Shown here: piece by piece, positions 16,517-25,302 of the stretch
Layout of the letters: each line of letters starts with the position of its first letter
Position numbering within the stretch: position 1 is the stretch's first letter
NCBI GenBank assembly: GCA_043736395.1
Contig: JAYTCQ010000173.1
Span: forward strand, 1 to 39,479
DNA: 39,479 bases
Direction of reading: 5' to 3'
From: JAFDVL01 sp043736395
GTDB lineage: Bacteria > Acidobacteriota > Blastocatellia > RBC074
The notes under the pieces: generated by a model
What the model was told of the DNA's origin: nothing
Database searches by the model: none
The model's input: only the letters and a program-made list of their open reading frames with translations
Program-made: the position numbers and the translations under genes

Positions 16517-16792
16517 ATGAAAAGAAAAGGCGTGTTAATAGGTGCATACGTACCCCCCGAAATGAAAGAGGCGCTCAAGCGTCGTTCACAACTTCAACAT
16601 CGAACCCTCTCACAAGAATTAATTAGAATTCTTGCGGAGGCCTTAGGTCAACCCATCCCTGGTACTCCAGATCGCCGGGGAGATACTTCAGTTCCGCGCC
16701 GCCGCGCCACTGATCCATTCCCCAGACGTCGAACAGGCGACGTAGTTCCTGGTGAAGGCTTAGTTCAATTCGCTGAAACACAAGCGGAGTAA
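16517..16792 (+). CDS. ribbon-helix-helix (Arc/CopG-like) protein with Arg-rich tail
   Basis: A 91-residue protein. Residues 5-43 fit a ribbon-helix-helix DNA-binding fold: beta strand GVLIGAYV, turn PPE, helix MKEALKRRSQL, turn, helix LSQELIRILAEAL. Residues 46-91 are a Pro/Arg-rich tail with two RRR clusters (61-63, 70-72) and an acidic end. Such proteins act as dimeric repressors or antitoxins, but no toxin gene is adjacent: the next gene is convergent and is an ABC ATPase. The ATG at 16517 is chosen because GGAAAGGA ends eleven bases upstream and a strong promoter lies 122 bases before it. A longer in-frame reading from 16337 would start upstream of that promoter. Confidence 0.75.
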   Translation: MKRKGVLIGAYVPPEMKEALKRRSQLQHRTLSQELIRILAEALGQPIPGTPDRRGDTSVPRRRATDPFPRRRTGDVVPGEGLVQFAETQAE

Positions 16793-16834
16793 CCTTCATA
16801 CCCAGTTCAGCTTATCTAATCAACCTCAATTTTG

Positions 16835-16882
16835 ACATCACCATGACGCAGAGTATCTTCGATTTCTGCGTCATGTTGATGT
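16835..16882. terminator. hairpin between convergent RHH and ABC ATPase genes
   Basis: An 18-bp stem with one mismatch (16835-16852 against 16865-16882, core CATGACGCAGA) has a 12-base loop. It is centred between two convergent genes, the usual place for a bidirectional terminator, but neither side has a T tract, so efficiency is uncertain. Confidence 0.5.
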
Positions 16883-16890
16883 GCAAACAG

Positions 16891-17844
16891 TTAGCTGGCA
16901 GCCTGCAATGCGGCTTGAGTGTTTGAACTAACCTCTCGCACAAATAAGTCTTCGAGCGATTCACGGACAGGATTCAGCGAAATCACATTTCCCCCATTTC
17001 GATGTACAATCGTTACCAGCCGTTCGATCTGATTTTCATTTTCAAGGCGAATTCGTGCGCCTTCCGGGACAGGTGTGACTGTTAAGGCAAATGCCTGTAA
17101 TTCTGTTAAAACCTGAGCGGAAATATTCGCCACTACAGCTTCTAACTCATTCGTACATTTTCCTAAAATATCTGAGAGTTTGCCTGATTCGATCAAGCAA
17201 CCTTTATTCATGATAGCAACTCGATCACAGAGTGCTTCGACATCAGATAGAACGTGCGAAGAGAAAAATACGGTCTTTCCCTGAGCGCGTAACCCGGCAA
17301 TTAAGTCGCGCACTTCACGTCGTCCCATTGGATCAAGGCCTGACATCGGTTCATCAAAAAACAAAACCTCCGGATCGTTGATTAACGATTGCGCTAAGCC
17401 TGCGCGTTGTAGCATTCCTTTAGAATATTTCCGTAATTGCTTATCTGCGGCGTGCTCCAATCCGACCTGCTGAATTAGTTTTTCAGCCCTGGAGAGTGCC
17501 TCAGCCTTGCTCAATCCAAATATTTTCCCGCAATAGACCAGTAGCTCGCGGGCGGTTAAATAATCGTAAAAATACGGCTGCTCCGGCAAATAACCTATTT
17601 TGGCTCGCATCGCCATATCGTCCAGTCCGGCACCTAAAATTTTAGCTTCGCCGCCAGTCGGAAAAATTAACCGCATCAGGATTTTTAATGTCGTCGTCTT
17701 TCCTGCGCCGTTCGGCCCCAGAAATCCAAATGATTCGCCCTGATGTACTTCAAGATTTAAATTATCCAAGGCGCGTACCGGCTTTTTGCGCCAAAAACCG
17801 ACAGTATATTCTTTGGTCAGATTTTTAATTTCAAGTGCTAACAT
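16891..17844 (-). CDS. ABC transporter ATP-binding protein
   Basis: A 317-residue ATPase of an ABC-2-type exporter. Walker A GPNGAGKT (43-50), Q-loop near LPEQPYFYDYLTA (85-97), signature YSKGMLQR (139-146), Walker B VLFFDEP (159-165), D-loop SGLDP and the switch His in FFSSHVLSDVEALCDR are all present. The 90 or so residues after the nucleotide-binding domain form the C-terminal extension typical of multidrug and lipid exporters of this class. It is last in a three-gene operon with a TPR protein (18 bases upstream) and the permease. GGAAGAG just before the ATG at 17844 supports the start. The exported substrate cannot be read from the sequence. Confidence 0.95.
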   Translation of the reverse strand: MLALEIKNLTKEYTVGFWRKKPVRALDNLNLEVHQGESFGFLGPNGAGKTTTLKILMRLIFPTGGEAKILGAGLDDMAMRAKIGYLPEQPYFYDYLTARELLVYCGKIFGLSKAEALSRAEKLIQQVGLEHAADKQLRKYSKGMLQRAGLAQSLINDPEVLFFDEPMSGLDPMGRREVRDLIAGLRAQGKTVFFSSHVLSDVEALCDRVAIMNKGCLIESGKLSDILGKCTNELEAVVANISAQVLTELQAFALTVTPVPEGARIRLENENQIERLVTIVHRNGGNVISLNPVRESLEDLFVREVSSNTQAALQAAS

Positions 17845-17862
17845 ACTTCTCTTCCTTTTAAT

Positions 17863-18783
17863 TTAATCCTTCCATTTAGTAATTGTAGAATCCGCTGCGA
17901 TTTCAACTTTGCAACTGACAGTTAACAGCGTATAGGTAAACCCGTGCGGATCGAGCGGCGTCATATTTTGATCAAATTGCATTCCGAATTGCCGTAATTT
18001 TTGGACTACATTCGGAGGTAACGCCCGAATCAGTTGTGATGGATGCGTTGGACAACTTCCGCGTGCTGCCCGAAATTCTTCGAGCTGTTTATTCAAAAAA
18101 TCCATCTGATCGGAAGCCTGATAAAATTCCAGACGGCTTAACGAAGTCTTTTTCACATTCGGGTCATCAGTGGTTTCGTAAATCCTCGCAAACATCTGGC
18201 GCGAAGTTTCACGCTCACCACCTTTAGCCAACATGATCGCGGAAAGCTGCTCCAACCATTTCGGAGCTTCACTAATTTTGCTTCCGGCGAGATACGTATC
18301 ACTCGCATCCTGAAAGCGTTTTTGCTTCCAGTAAATAAATCCCAAATCCTGATACAGACGCCAATCATTCGGATTATCCTGAATGGCTCGCTGCGCTAAT
18401 TTGATGGCTTTTTCCGGATCAATATCCGGTAAAAACACTGAGCCAAACCGATAGGCAGCGACATAGTGTGGATCAAGCTGCGTCGTGATGTTAATGAGCG
18501 GCTCCAGCAAAACCAATTTCCACGAACCGACATTAGCGATGTTGAGCGTGCCTTCTTTATCTTCGATTTTTCCACCGAAATATTGAATCGTTCGCAGCCA
18601 ATATAAATCAGACATCAGCCCTTCAAAGCCAAGACTGGTCTGTCGCAGCGTTGCGCCGGACGTAAAATAGAGAGATTCTTCAACGGCTGATGCAGTCCCT
18701 TTTTTACCATCAATCCAACGCTGTACGCCGACAGCCGCTGTAAGTGAAAAGGCTAGAATTAATGTCCAATAAATTGTTTTCAT
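17863..18783 (-). CDS. TPR protein of the ABC exporter operon
   Basis: A 306-residue protein with an N-terminal hydrophobic anchor (about 4-20). Two or more tetratricopeptide-like helical pairs span roughly 95-215 (DPEKAIKLAQRAIQDNPNDWRLY in two pieces, then KQKRFQDASDTYLAGSKI). The C-terminal third is unassigned. It sits between permease and ATPase with 10 and 18 base gaps and an AAGGTGA ribosome site before the ATG at 18783. It is therefore probably a dedicated membrane-tethered partner of the exporter, which is an inference from the operon rather than from a family. Confidence 0.8.
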   Translation of the reverse strand: MKTIYWTLILAFSLTAAVGVQRWIDGKKGTASAVEESLYFTSGATLRQTSLGFEGLMSDLYWLRTIQYFGGKIEDKEGTLNIANVGSWKLVLLEPLINITTQLDPHYVAAYRFGSVFLPDIDPEKAIKLAQRAIQDNPNDWRLYQDLGFIYWKQKRFQDASDTYLAGSKISEAPKWLEQLSAIMLAKGGERETSRQMFARIYETTDDPNVKKTSLSRLEFYQASDQMDFLNKQLEEFRAARGSCPTHPSQLIRALPPNVVQKLRQFGMQFDQNMTPLDPHGFTYTLLTVSCKVEIAADSTITKWKD

Positions 18784-18793
18784 AATTCACCTT

Positions 18794-19567
18794 TTATTTA
18801 AAATTCCTCTTCTGAAAAATGAGGACAGTGACGGCTAAGAGCGCGGAGATATACAGCATCGCGTAAAGCGTAGCGGCTCCGACCATCGAAGCTGTCGGCG
18901 TATTCCCATGCGCGGCAGCCGCGATAAAATTAAAATTATCAAGGTTTGGCAAAACGTAATACAGAGTCGTGCAAACTACTTTGACGAAGCCAACTCCAAT
19001 AGTTGCCGCGAATAATTTCAAATCCGCGCTGAAGGTTCCAATCACAAATAAAAAGAACGTCATCAGTGCTGAAAGTGCAGGTGAAGAAAATGAGGAAAAC
19101 ATCAGGCTGACAGCGGTCACGAGCATGAGTTCCAGAAAGATCAAATACACCGCCGGCCAAATTTTCGCCTGAATCGGATCAACTCCTTTTTTGACAAAAA
19201 GCAACGCCAGCGAAATCCCCAACGCCATCACTGCGGAGTTCACCAGCAACGTCAGACACAATCCAAAATACTTACCGAGAATAAATTCGCTGCGGTGAAT
19301 CGGTTTTGCCAATAAGCTGTAAATCGTCCGCTTATCAATTTCCTTGTAGACCAATCCGATCCCAATAAAAATTGCAATCAGGACGCCAAAAATCCGCATG
19401 GATGACAACCCGATGTCCACAATAATTTTTGATTCCTGCGACATCGAAAGCTCTCCCAAAAAGACGGAGGCTCCGACCAACAGGAGGACGAAAAAAATTA
19501 AGTTGTACAGGATTCGATCCCGCACCGATTCTCGAAAAGTATTTAAAGCAATAGGTACAATTTTCAT
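18794..19567 (-). CDS. ABC-2-type transporter permease
   Basis: A 257-residue integral membrane protein with six predicted hydrophobic segments (LYNLIFFVLLLVGASVF, MRIFGVLIAIFIGIGLV, then four more). The Tyr/Asp-rich loop YKEIDKRTIYSLLAKPIHRSEFILGKY between them is characteristic of NosY/ABC-2 permeases (COG1277-like). The ATG at 19567 gives the standard MKIVPIALNTFRESVRDR start; a reading from 19606 adds 13 unlikely residues. It is first in the operon with the TPR protein and ATPase. Confidence 0.88.
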   Translation of the reverse strand: MKIVPIALNTFRESVRDRILYNLIFFVLLLVGASVFLGELSMSQESKIIVDIGLSSMRIFGVLIAIFIGIGLVYKEIDKRTIYSLLAKPIHRSEFILGKYFGLCLTLLVNSAVMALGISLALLFVKKGVDPIQAKIWPAVYLIFLELMLVTAVSLMFSSFSSPALSALMTFFLFVIGTFSADLKLFAATIGVGFVKVVCTTLYYVLPNLDNFNFIAAAAHGNTPTASMVGAATLYAMLYISALLAVTVLIFQKRNFK

Positions 19568-19633
19568 AACATCGTTACAATAAGTGGCATTGCAATATTG
19601 AAGCATTTTAGCCCACGTTTACTTTTAGAAATT

Positions 19634-19987
19634 CTAATCAAGCATTAAAAATTCGTGCGTTTGTCCAATATCTGTATGCTGATCAAATCCTTGCCCTTCC
19701 GAAATATCACTGCAAAGTGCCAGAACTTGCTCTCTTTTTCCTTTGTCATCGGGTAACACGATTACAAGTCTTCCGGTGTTTTCACCCTCTTCTGGATACT
19801 CATCAATTTCAACCGCGATTACTTCAGTTGCTCCAAAACTATAGAATTTCTCGACCAGTTCAAGTGACGCTTGATTGGTTTCAAGTTCTCCAAGATTAAC
19901 GAAATATTCATCCGTATGTTTATTCAACCAAGTACGCGCTTCAGCATGATTTGGTTGAGCAAGTAATTTTTGAATTAAGTTATTCAT
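19634..19987 (-). CDS. hypothetical acidic protein
   Basis: A 117-residue cytoplasmic protein with no signal peptide or membrane segment. It has a helical N-terminus (IQKLLAQPNHAEARTWLNKH), an alpha/beta-like middle (ATEVIAVEIDEYPEEGENTG then RLVIVLPDD) and an acidic C-terminus. I recognise no family. It lies 66 bases upstream of the ABC permease on the same strand. The clean ATG at 19987 and an open frame of normal codon character argue it is real. Confidence 0.65.
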   Translation of the reverse strand: MNNLIQKLLAQPNHAEARTWLNKHTDEYFVNLGELETNQASLELVEKFYSFGATEVIAVEIDEYPEEGENTGRLVIVLPDDKGKREQVLALCSDISEGQGFDQHTDIGQTHEFLMLD

Positions 19988-20106
19988 ATTTTACTTTTAG
20001 GAAATTTAGTGCGAAGTAATCCTTAAATTCATACACAATTAACTTCCTTGTGCTCAGTTAATTTTACGGTTGTTTACAACAGGTGGGGACTAGTAATTCT
20101 AATTCA

Positions 20107-21111
20107 TCACACTTTCAAATGCGCGAATGATTCGATCACTTGAAAATCTTTTTGGTAGCTGCTGAGCGTTTCACCAATCTGCTTAATTCTTCGTTCAATA
20201 ATTGGTTCGCCAAGCTGACGCATATAATTCAAATGCACTACGCGTTCAGGATTCAGATTCATTAAGCGTGCCGCAGTCGCATCCGCCGCCGCTAAATTAT
20301 CACTCATCACGATGACTTGTGAATCCACTTTTTCACCGTGGAGCGGGCCGTTGCCCTGCATTCCTTCGATGCCATCAATAATCGTGAAGCCAGGCTTCAC
20401 CGTAGTCGCAATGTCCGCGATGGATTCATTGATGCCGTGCCAGTGCAATTTATTTTTCGGCCAGCCGTAATGAACGCTCGGAATTATCCCGAACATATTT
20501 TTCAATGACAGCGTGACTCCCGCCCAATGATGCGTTTTCATCTTCGGCATTGAAACTAATAAATCCGCACCAAGAACTGTCTCCGGCAACCATAGCTCGC
20601 CCATCGTCGTAAAGCTCGAAGCAGTTTTGACTTGATGAATGCTGTCGGTGTTGAGGTCTACAAATTTTACTTTGTTCTGTTTGATAACATTGTCCAGCCC
20701 GGAAAGCTCCAGCAACATTTCGGTATCGCGTTGATGCCCCGGCCCTTCAGCCACGATCACTTCGCCTGCACCTGCGCTACGAAAGGCCTCAATCGCGGCG
20801 TGCACCATCACCGGATTTGTATTAATGCTGCGCGAAGAATGATACTCAACTAAATTCGGCTTCAATACTATGCGCTTGCCCTTGACGTTTAGACTGTATT
20901 CCTGCAGCCCGCGTTTCAATATATCTACTAAATCTTTTTCGTACGAAGCAGCATGAAAAATAGAAACTTTCGCAGCAGAAGCCAGCGGATTCAGCTCGCT
21001 CAATTTACGGCAAGCACTGGCTCCAATCCCGGCTGTAGCAATCGCTGCCGCTTTCACGAAGTCGCGACGCGTGAGCAGGTATTGCATTTTTTCTTTGCGA
21101 ATATTTTCCAT
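20107..21111 (-). CDS. DUF362 domain protein with Tat signal
   Basis: A 334-residue protein. A twin-arginine motif, TRRDFVK (14-20), precedes a hydrophobic stretch ending at GIGASAC (Cys34), so it is exported folded and possibly lipidated. The DUF362 domain follows: KGKRIVLKPNLVEY, a GAGEVIVAEGPGH block, LLVSMPKMKTHHWAGVTLSLKN and IIDGIEGMQGNGP. DUF362 proteins often carry Fe-S clusters, but no CxxCxxC set is seen here. Substrate and reaction are unknown. The ATG at 21111 is one base from the stop of the preceding gene, so the two are almost certainly cotranscribed and coupled. Confidence 0.88.
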   Translation of the reverse strand: MENIRKEKMQYLLTRRDFVKAAAIATAGIGASACRKLSELNPLASAAKVSIFHAASYEKDLVDILKRGLQEYSLNVKGKRIVLKPNLVEYHSSRSINTNPVMVHAAIEAFRSAGAGEVIVAEGPGHQRDTEMLLELSGLDNVIKQNKVKFVDLNTDSIHQVKTASSFTTMGELWLPETVLGADLLVSMPKMKTHHWAGVTLSLKNMFGIIPSVHYGWPKNKLHWHGINESIADIATTVKPGFTIIDGIEGMQGNGPLHGEKVDSQVIVMSDNLAAADATAARLMNLNPERVVHLNYMRQLGEPIIERRIKQIGETLSSYQKDFQVIESFAHLKV

Positions 21112-21112
21112 A

Positions 21113-22018
21113 CTACAGCTTAAAAATATTACGGTGATTGACTTCGTTATCCAGCGCCAATGCAGCCAGCGAAGTCAGATGAACATTATCACGCCAGCTT
21201 CCGTTTTCACTTTGGCGTTTGATGAGCGAATCAACCAGTGCCTGCGTCGGACGCCCATAAACATTGAGGCAAAGTGCTCCGAGTGCCAGAAGCATTGATG
21301 ATTGTCGCTGAGAAATTTCAGATTCCAGATACGCCAAAGATTTGGTAATTACTTCGTGCTTGCGATCAGCATCCTGCAACGCCAGCAACGCAAAACAAGT
21401 ATTCGTTGGCATCGGGTCAAGCTTCACTGCCAGGACTTCTTTGTTGCCGTAATTCCAACCGCCTTCGTAACAAGCGCGATCAAATAAAAATTCCTGCCCC
21501 ATCTTCACACGCTCATCTGCCTGCATTCCGTTGGATTTCAAAGCCAGAACAGCATAAGCCGTCGGCTCGACCCAACTGGCAGTTCCCAGCACCCACGACC
21601 ATCCCTGCAAAGCTGGATTCAGATTTAAGCCCTTAACATCCTGCGGAGTTAATTTATTGCCCCTGAATTTCATCAAAAATTTGAGGTAGCCATCACTTAA
21701 TTCATTACCAATTTTAAGTTGAGTCAAAGCGAAATAAGTGATGAGCGTGCCCCACAAATCCAGATTGTCAACGTCCGACTGCGTACGTTTTTCCAGCTCA
21801 ATCGCTCCGGCTGCTCCGGTTTGTTGTGCCAACCATTGCAACGAACGGGAAGCGCGTTGCTCACGCTCCGCCGTCGTCCCAAAGTTTGCCAAAGCTAACA
21901 AAGTGTAGGCTGTCGGCTCGGCATAGCTCCGCTTTTCGGCGGTGTATCCCCAGCCTCCATCTTTGTTTTGCAGCGAAGCCAAAAAGGCTTGCGCTTTGTG
22001 AAGCGATTCTACACTCAT
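21113..22018 (-). CDS. prenyltransferase/squalene-cyclase-repeat protein
   Basis: A 301-residue protein of repeated alpha-alpha hairpins with QW-like motifs: LQNKDGGWGY, SWVEPTAYAVLAL, CYEGGWNYG and QSENGSWRDN. This is the alpha/alpha toroid shared by squalene cyclases and prenyltransferase subunits. It is half the length of a hopene cyclase and lacks the DxDD acid motif, so cyclisation is unlikely. No signal peptide is seen. The ATG at 22018 is preferred to a TTG eleven codons earlier that would overlap pilR. It begins 10 bases after pilR and runs into the DUF362 gene, making these two the tail of the pil operon. Confidence 0.82.
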   Translation of the reverse strand: MSVESLHKAQAFLASLQNKDGGWGYTAEKRSYAEPTAYTLLALANFGTTAEREQRASRSLQWLAQQTGAAGAIELEKRTQSDVDNLDLWGTLITYFALTQLKIGNELSDGYLKFLMKFRGNKLTPQDVKGLNLNPALQGWSWVLGTASWVEPTAYAVLALKSNGMQADERVKMGQEFLFDRACYEGGWNYGNKEVLAVKLDPMPTNTCFALLALQDADRKHEVITKSLAYLESEISQRQSSMLLALGALCLNVYGRPTQALVDSLIKRQSENGSWRDNVHLTSLAALALDNEVNHRNIFKL

Positions 22019-22028
22019 AAGAAAAATA

Positions 22029-23441
22029 TTAACCTCGACTATTGGCCGCAACTTCGCGAAGCTGTCCGGTCATATGTCGAATTTCATACTTATCAAGGCA
22101 ATGACGCAAACTACGAACCGTCATATTTAACAGACTCGCGGCTTTTGTTTGATTACCATTCGTTCGTCGCAGAGCCTCTAGCAAATAACTCTTTTCCAGT
22201 TCACTTAGATATTTTTCGAGATCAAGCCCCGGGTCTGGAAAATAGAGTTCTCCGTTCGCTTTCTTAGGAGAATATTTCAGGATGCGCTCAGGCAAACGCT
22301 GCGGCTGAATTTCATCAGTGGGTTCCAGCGCGACTGCACGCTCAATCGTATTTTCCAGTTCACGAACATTCCCTGGCCAATCGTATTCTTCAAGATAGCG
22401 AACAACTTCTTCTCCGCATTTCTTGATCGTTTGACTGGTAATAGTAGCAAATTTTTCAAGGAAATGCTGCGCTAAATCTCGAATGTCGGCGCGTCGTTCG
22501 CGCAACGGCGGAAGCTCTAAGGGAATTACTGAAACACGATAAAATAAGTCTTCGCGGAAATCTCCGGTCTTAACCATCTTCTCAAGATCGCGATGCGTGG
22601 CTGCGACAATGCGCGTATCAACAGCTAATTCTTCTGTACCGCCAACTCTGCGAATACGGCGCTCCTGCAAGACACGCAATAATTTGACCTGCATCGTCAA
22701 ACTCATTTCGCCGATTTCATCGAGAAAAATCGTGCCGCCTTCAGCCGCTTCAAACAAACCTTTGCGATTGGATTGCGCACCCGTGAACGCGCCTTTGACG
22801 TAACCAAAAAGCTCAGATTCCAGCAGCGTTTCGGTGAAGGCTCCGCAGTTGACGGAAACGAATGGACGGTCGCGGCGCGGGCTGTGACTATGCACAGCTC
22901 TGGCGACCAATTCTTTTCCAGTGCCAGATTCGCCGATGATCAAAACTGTACTAGCATTCGCCGCAACAGTTTCAACCATTCGATAAACGGCCTGCATTTG
23001 CGGACTACGACCGATGATGTCGCCCAGATTTCCACGCTTGAGAAGCTCTCTTTTGAGAAGCGCATTTTCCTGGCGAAGGTCTAATTTTTCAATCGCCTTG
23101 CGGACGACGAGTTTAAATTCGTCAACATCAAAAGGCTTCTGAATAAAATCATCGGCCCCTAATTTAAAAGCTTCCCGGGCGCTGTTGATGGTGGCAAATG
23201 CCGTCATCATGATGACCATCATTTCAGGCGCTTGTTCCCGCGCGGCTTTTAATAATTCGATGCCACCCAAGTCGGGCATCTTGACGTCGGTGATTAATAA
23301 TTCATAGGTGTTTTTTTGAAGTGCCTCCAACGCCTCACGACCATTTGAGACGGTAGTGACCTGATGCCCTTCTCGTTTGAAAACAAGTTCGAGCAATTCG
23401 CGCATGCTGCGCTCATCATCTGCCACTAATAATTTTGCCAT
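22029..23441 (-). CDS. pilR: sigma-54-dependent response regulator PilR
   Basis: A 470-residue NtrC-class activator. The receiver domain (1-115) has phospho-acceptor Asp52, with Thr80 and Lys102. The AAA+ domain has Walker A GESGTGKE (169-176), the sigma-54-contacting GAFTGA loop (216-221) and Walker B GGTIFLDEI (234-242). The C-terminal Fis-type helix-turn-helix (about 418-457) contains NQTKAASLLNMTVRSLRHCL. It follows the histidine kinase gene in the order pilB-pilT-pilC-pilS-pilR, which is why I call it PilR rather than generic AtoC/NtrC. The classical target, pilA, is not in the window. AAAGG precedes the ATG at 23441. Confidence 0.92.
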   Translation of the reverse strand: MAKLLVADDERSMRELLELVFKREGHQVTTVSNGREALEALQKNTYELLITDVKMPDLGGIELLKAAREQAPEMMVIMMTAFATINSAREAFKLGADDFIQKPFDVDEFKLVVRKAIEKLDLRQENALLKRELLKRGNLGDIIGRSPQMQAVYRMVETVAANASTVLIIGESGTGKELVARAVHSHSPRRDRPFVSVNCGAFTETLLESELFGYVKGAFTGAQSNRKGLFEAAEGGTIFLDEIGEMSLTMQVKLLRVLQERRIRRVGGTEELAVDTRIVAATHRDLEKMVKTGDFREDLFYRVSVIPLELPPLRERRADIRDLAQHFLEKFATITSQTIKKCGEEVVRYLEEYDWPGNVRELENTIERAVALEPTDEIQPQRLPERILKYSPKKANGELYFPDPGLDLEKYLSELEKSYLLEALRRTNGNQTKAASLLNMTVRSLRHCLDKYEIRHMTGQLREVAANSRG

Positions 23442-23536
23442 AGAGAACCTTTACAACTTTTAAATACGAGTGCCTGTTTATAAATTATTTCAGATCTGGT
23501 GATCGTTTTGGTCAATCCCAGCGTGCTTGAGTTGAG

Positions 23537-25252
23537 TTATGCGATAGCTACGCTGAATGCCTTTTCTAGTGCCATTTCTTCGGTTTCCTCTGCTTCAATG
23601 GATAAGATTTGTGTTTGCTCGGCAAAACCCACTGTGATGGTCGTGCCAATTCCAATTTCTGAGGCGACATCAATTTTGCCGCCATGCTCTTTGATAATGT
23701 GATAGACAATGCTCATGCCTAAGCCTGTGCCGCCGGAACTGAATGAGCTAAAAGGCTCAAAAATACGTTCAATTTGTTCCTCACTCATACCAATCCCAGT
23801 ATCAGAAAATGCGATTTGAAATCCTGGCAGTTCTGTATTTTTCGTAATACTGATTTTCAAAGTTCCGCCGTCCGGCATCGCCTTGATGGCATTGCGGGAG
23901 AGATTCCATAACACTTGCCGGACTTGTCCCGGATCAACCATCACCGTCGATTCGGGTTCAAACGGCTGCATCATCAACTGATATTTTTCGACTTCAAATT
24001 CTGTGCTGTAGCGCAGCAAAGCCAGCGTATCTTCCAGCAAATCATTAAGATTTACAGCTTCAATTTCCGGCTGGCGCGGTTTGGCGTACATCAAAAAATC
24101 GCTGATGATGCGATCAATACGATCTGATTCACGCAGCACGATATTCATTAACTGGGTTTCTTCATCAGACAATCGTGAATCACTGCCCAGCACCTGAACA
24201 GCTCCACGCATGGAAGCGAGTGGATTACGAATCTCATGCGCGATTGCCGCGGCAACTCGCCCCAGAGCGGCTAATCTATCTTGCCGCCGGACATCGCGTT
24301 CCAATCTCATGACATCCGTCAAATCCTGAAATGGCAGCACAAATCCCGTCACTTTTCGCGTATCCGTCATCAACGGCGAAATGCTGAATCCTAGCTGGAT
24401 ATGGCGTTCGTCGGATGTTTTACATTCCAGATTTAATCGCGTCATAGCTTGTCCGCTCATTAATGAATGTTTGCCTGATTCAAGTTCTTCCATCATCGTT
24501 GGAAACAAAAATGATAGATGCTTTCCAACCACCGTCTGTGATTTGTACCCGGTAATTTCTTCGGCGGCGCGATTGAAAGTCAAAATGTGATGATTCAAAT
24601 CAATTGTGACCAATCCGCTGGAAATACTGTCAATAATGCGTTCGCTGGAGGCGCGCATGTCGTTTAACTTCCGATGAACCTGCGCAATGTCTTCATCTGT
24701 CCGGGACAGTTGTTCATTAAAATGACTGCTTAAAAAAGCTACTGCCAAAAAAGCAAAGAGCGTGTAACTAACGCTGCCTCGGTACTGCGCCAGCAACTCC
24801 GGCTGGTTATTCGCCAGCGCCACATAACACGCTGACATAACTCCGGTCAGAACAAAGGTTCCCCTTCTAGAAGTCAAACAGCTAATTGAAAAAATGACGA
24901 TCAAATAAAGGGCTGTATATGGAGAGTTGAAGATTCCAGAAAGCTGAACCATCCAAGTCACCAGAAAAACGTCACCCGTCATCTGTATGTATGCTTGTAT
25001 TCGGTAGTGGGTGGAAAAGCGCAGCAGCAGGGCATAAATAAACGTTGCTCCTGACACAATTCCGAGTAGTAGAAATGATGTCTCAATCAATGGCTCGAGC
25101 GCTGTCACAATCGTAATCTTACCAATTACAAACGGAGCTAACAGAAACACCAAAATAGCGAGTGGACGCGCTAACGTATACCACTGTAACCTTGATTTTA
25201 TTGCCTCGGAAGAGCCATCACGAACTTTGAGTTGTTGGGTTGATTCAATCAT
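23537..25252 (-). CDS. pilS: sensor histidine kinase PilS
   Basis: A 571-residue membrane kinase. Residues about 25-176 form roughly six hydrophobic segments, as in PilS. A PAS domain follows (about 205-310, IIDSISSGLVTIDLNHHILTF in two parts), then the dimerisation helix with phospho-accepting His339 (IAHEIRNPLASMRGAV). The ATPase domain has N box NLSRNAIKAMPDGG, G1 FSDTGIGMS and G2 GGTGLGMSIVYHIIKEHGG. It would phosphorylate the regulator encoded 95 bases downstream. The ATG at 25252 is chosen; a GTG at 25291 would start inside a small palindrome. Confidence 0.9.
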   Translation of the reverse strand: MIESTQQLKVRDGSSEAIKSRLQWYTLARPLAILVFLLAPFVIGKITIVTALEPLIETSFLLLGIVSGATFIYALLLRFSTHYRIQAYIQMTGDVFLVTWMVQLSGIFNSPYTALYLIVIFSISCLTSRRGTFVLTGVMSACYVALANNQPELLAQYRGSVSYTLFAFLAVAFLSSHFNEQLSRTDEDIAQVHRKLNDMRASSERIIDSISSGLVTIDLNHHILTFNRAAEEITGYKSQTVVGKHLSFLFPTMMEELESGKHSLMSGQAMTRLNLECKTSDERHIQLGFSISPLMTDTRKVTGFVLPFQDLTDVMRLERDVRRQDRLAALGRVAAAIAHEIRNPLASMRGAVQVLGSDSRLSDEETQLMNIVLRESDRIDRIISDFLMYAKPRQPEIEAVNLNDLLEDTLALLRYSTEFEVEKYQLMMQPFEPESTVMVDPGQVRQVLWNLSRNAIKAMPDGGTLKISITKNTELPGFQIAFSDTGIGMSEEQIERIFEPFSSFSSGGTGLGMSIVYHIIKEHGGKIDVASEIGIGTTITVGFAEQTQILSIEAEETEEMALEKAFSVAIA

Positions 25253-25270
25253 ATTTTCAGGGAAACCGTA

Positions 25271-25289
25271 GAGGCAGGAGCAATGCCTC
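25271..25289. repeat. small hairpin between pilC and pilS
   Basis: GAGGCA (25271-25276) and TGCCTC (25284-25289) are exact complements around a seven-base loop. The hairpin lies 19 bases upstream of the chosen pilS ATG in the 50-base gap after pilC. No T tract. Confidence 0.4.
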
Positions 25290-25302
25290 ACCTATTCCGT
25301 TA

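Noticed and set aside
21113..22018. Hopanoid or terpene biosynthesis gene
   Set aside because: The protein is about half the length of squalene-hopene cyclase and lacks the DxDD motif; no other isoprenoid gene is nearby.
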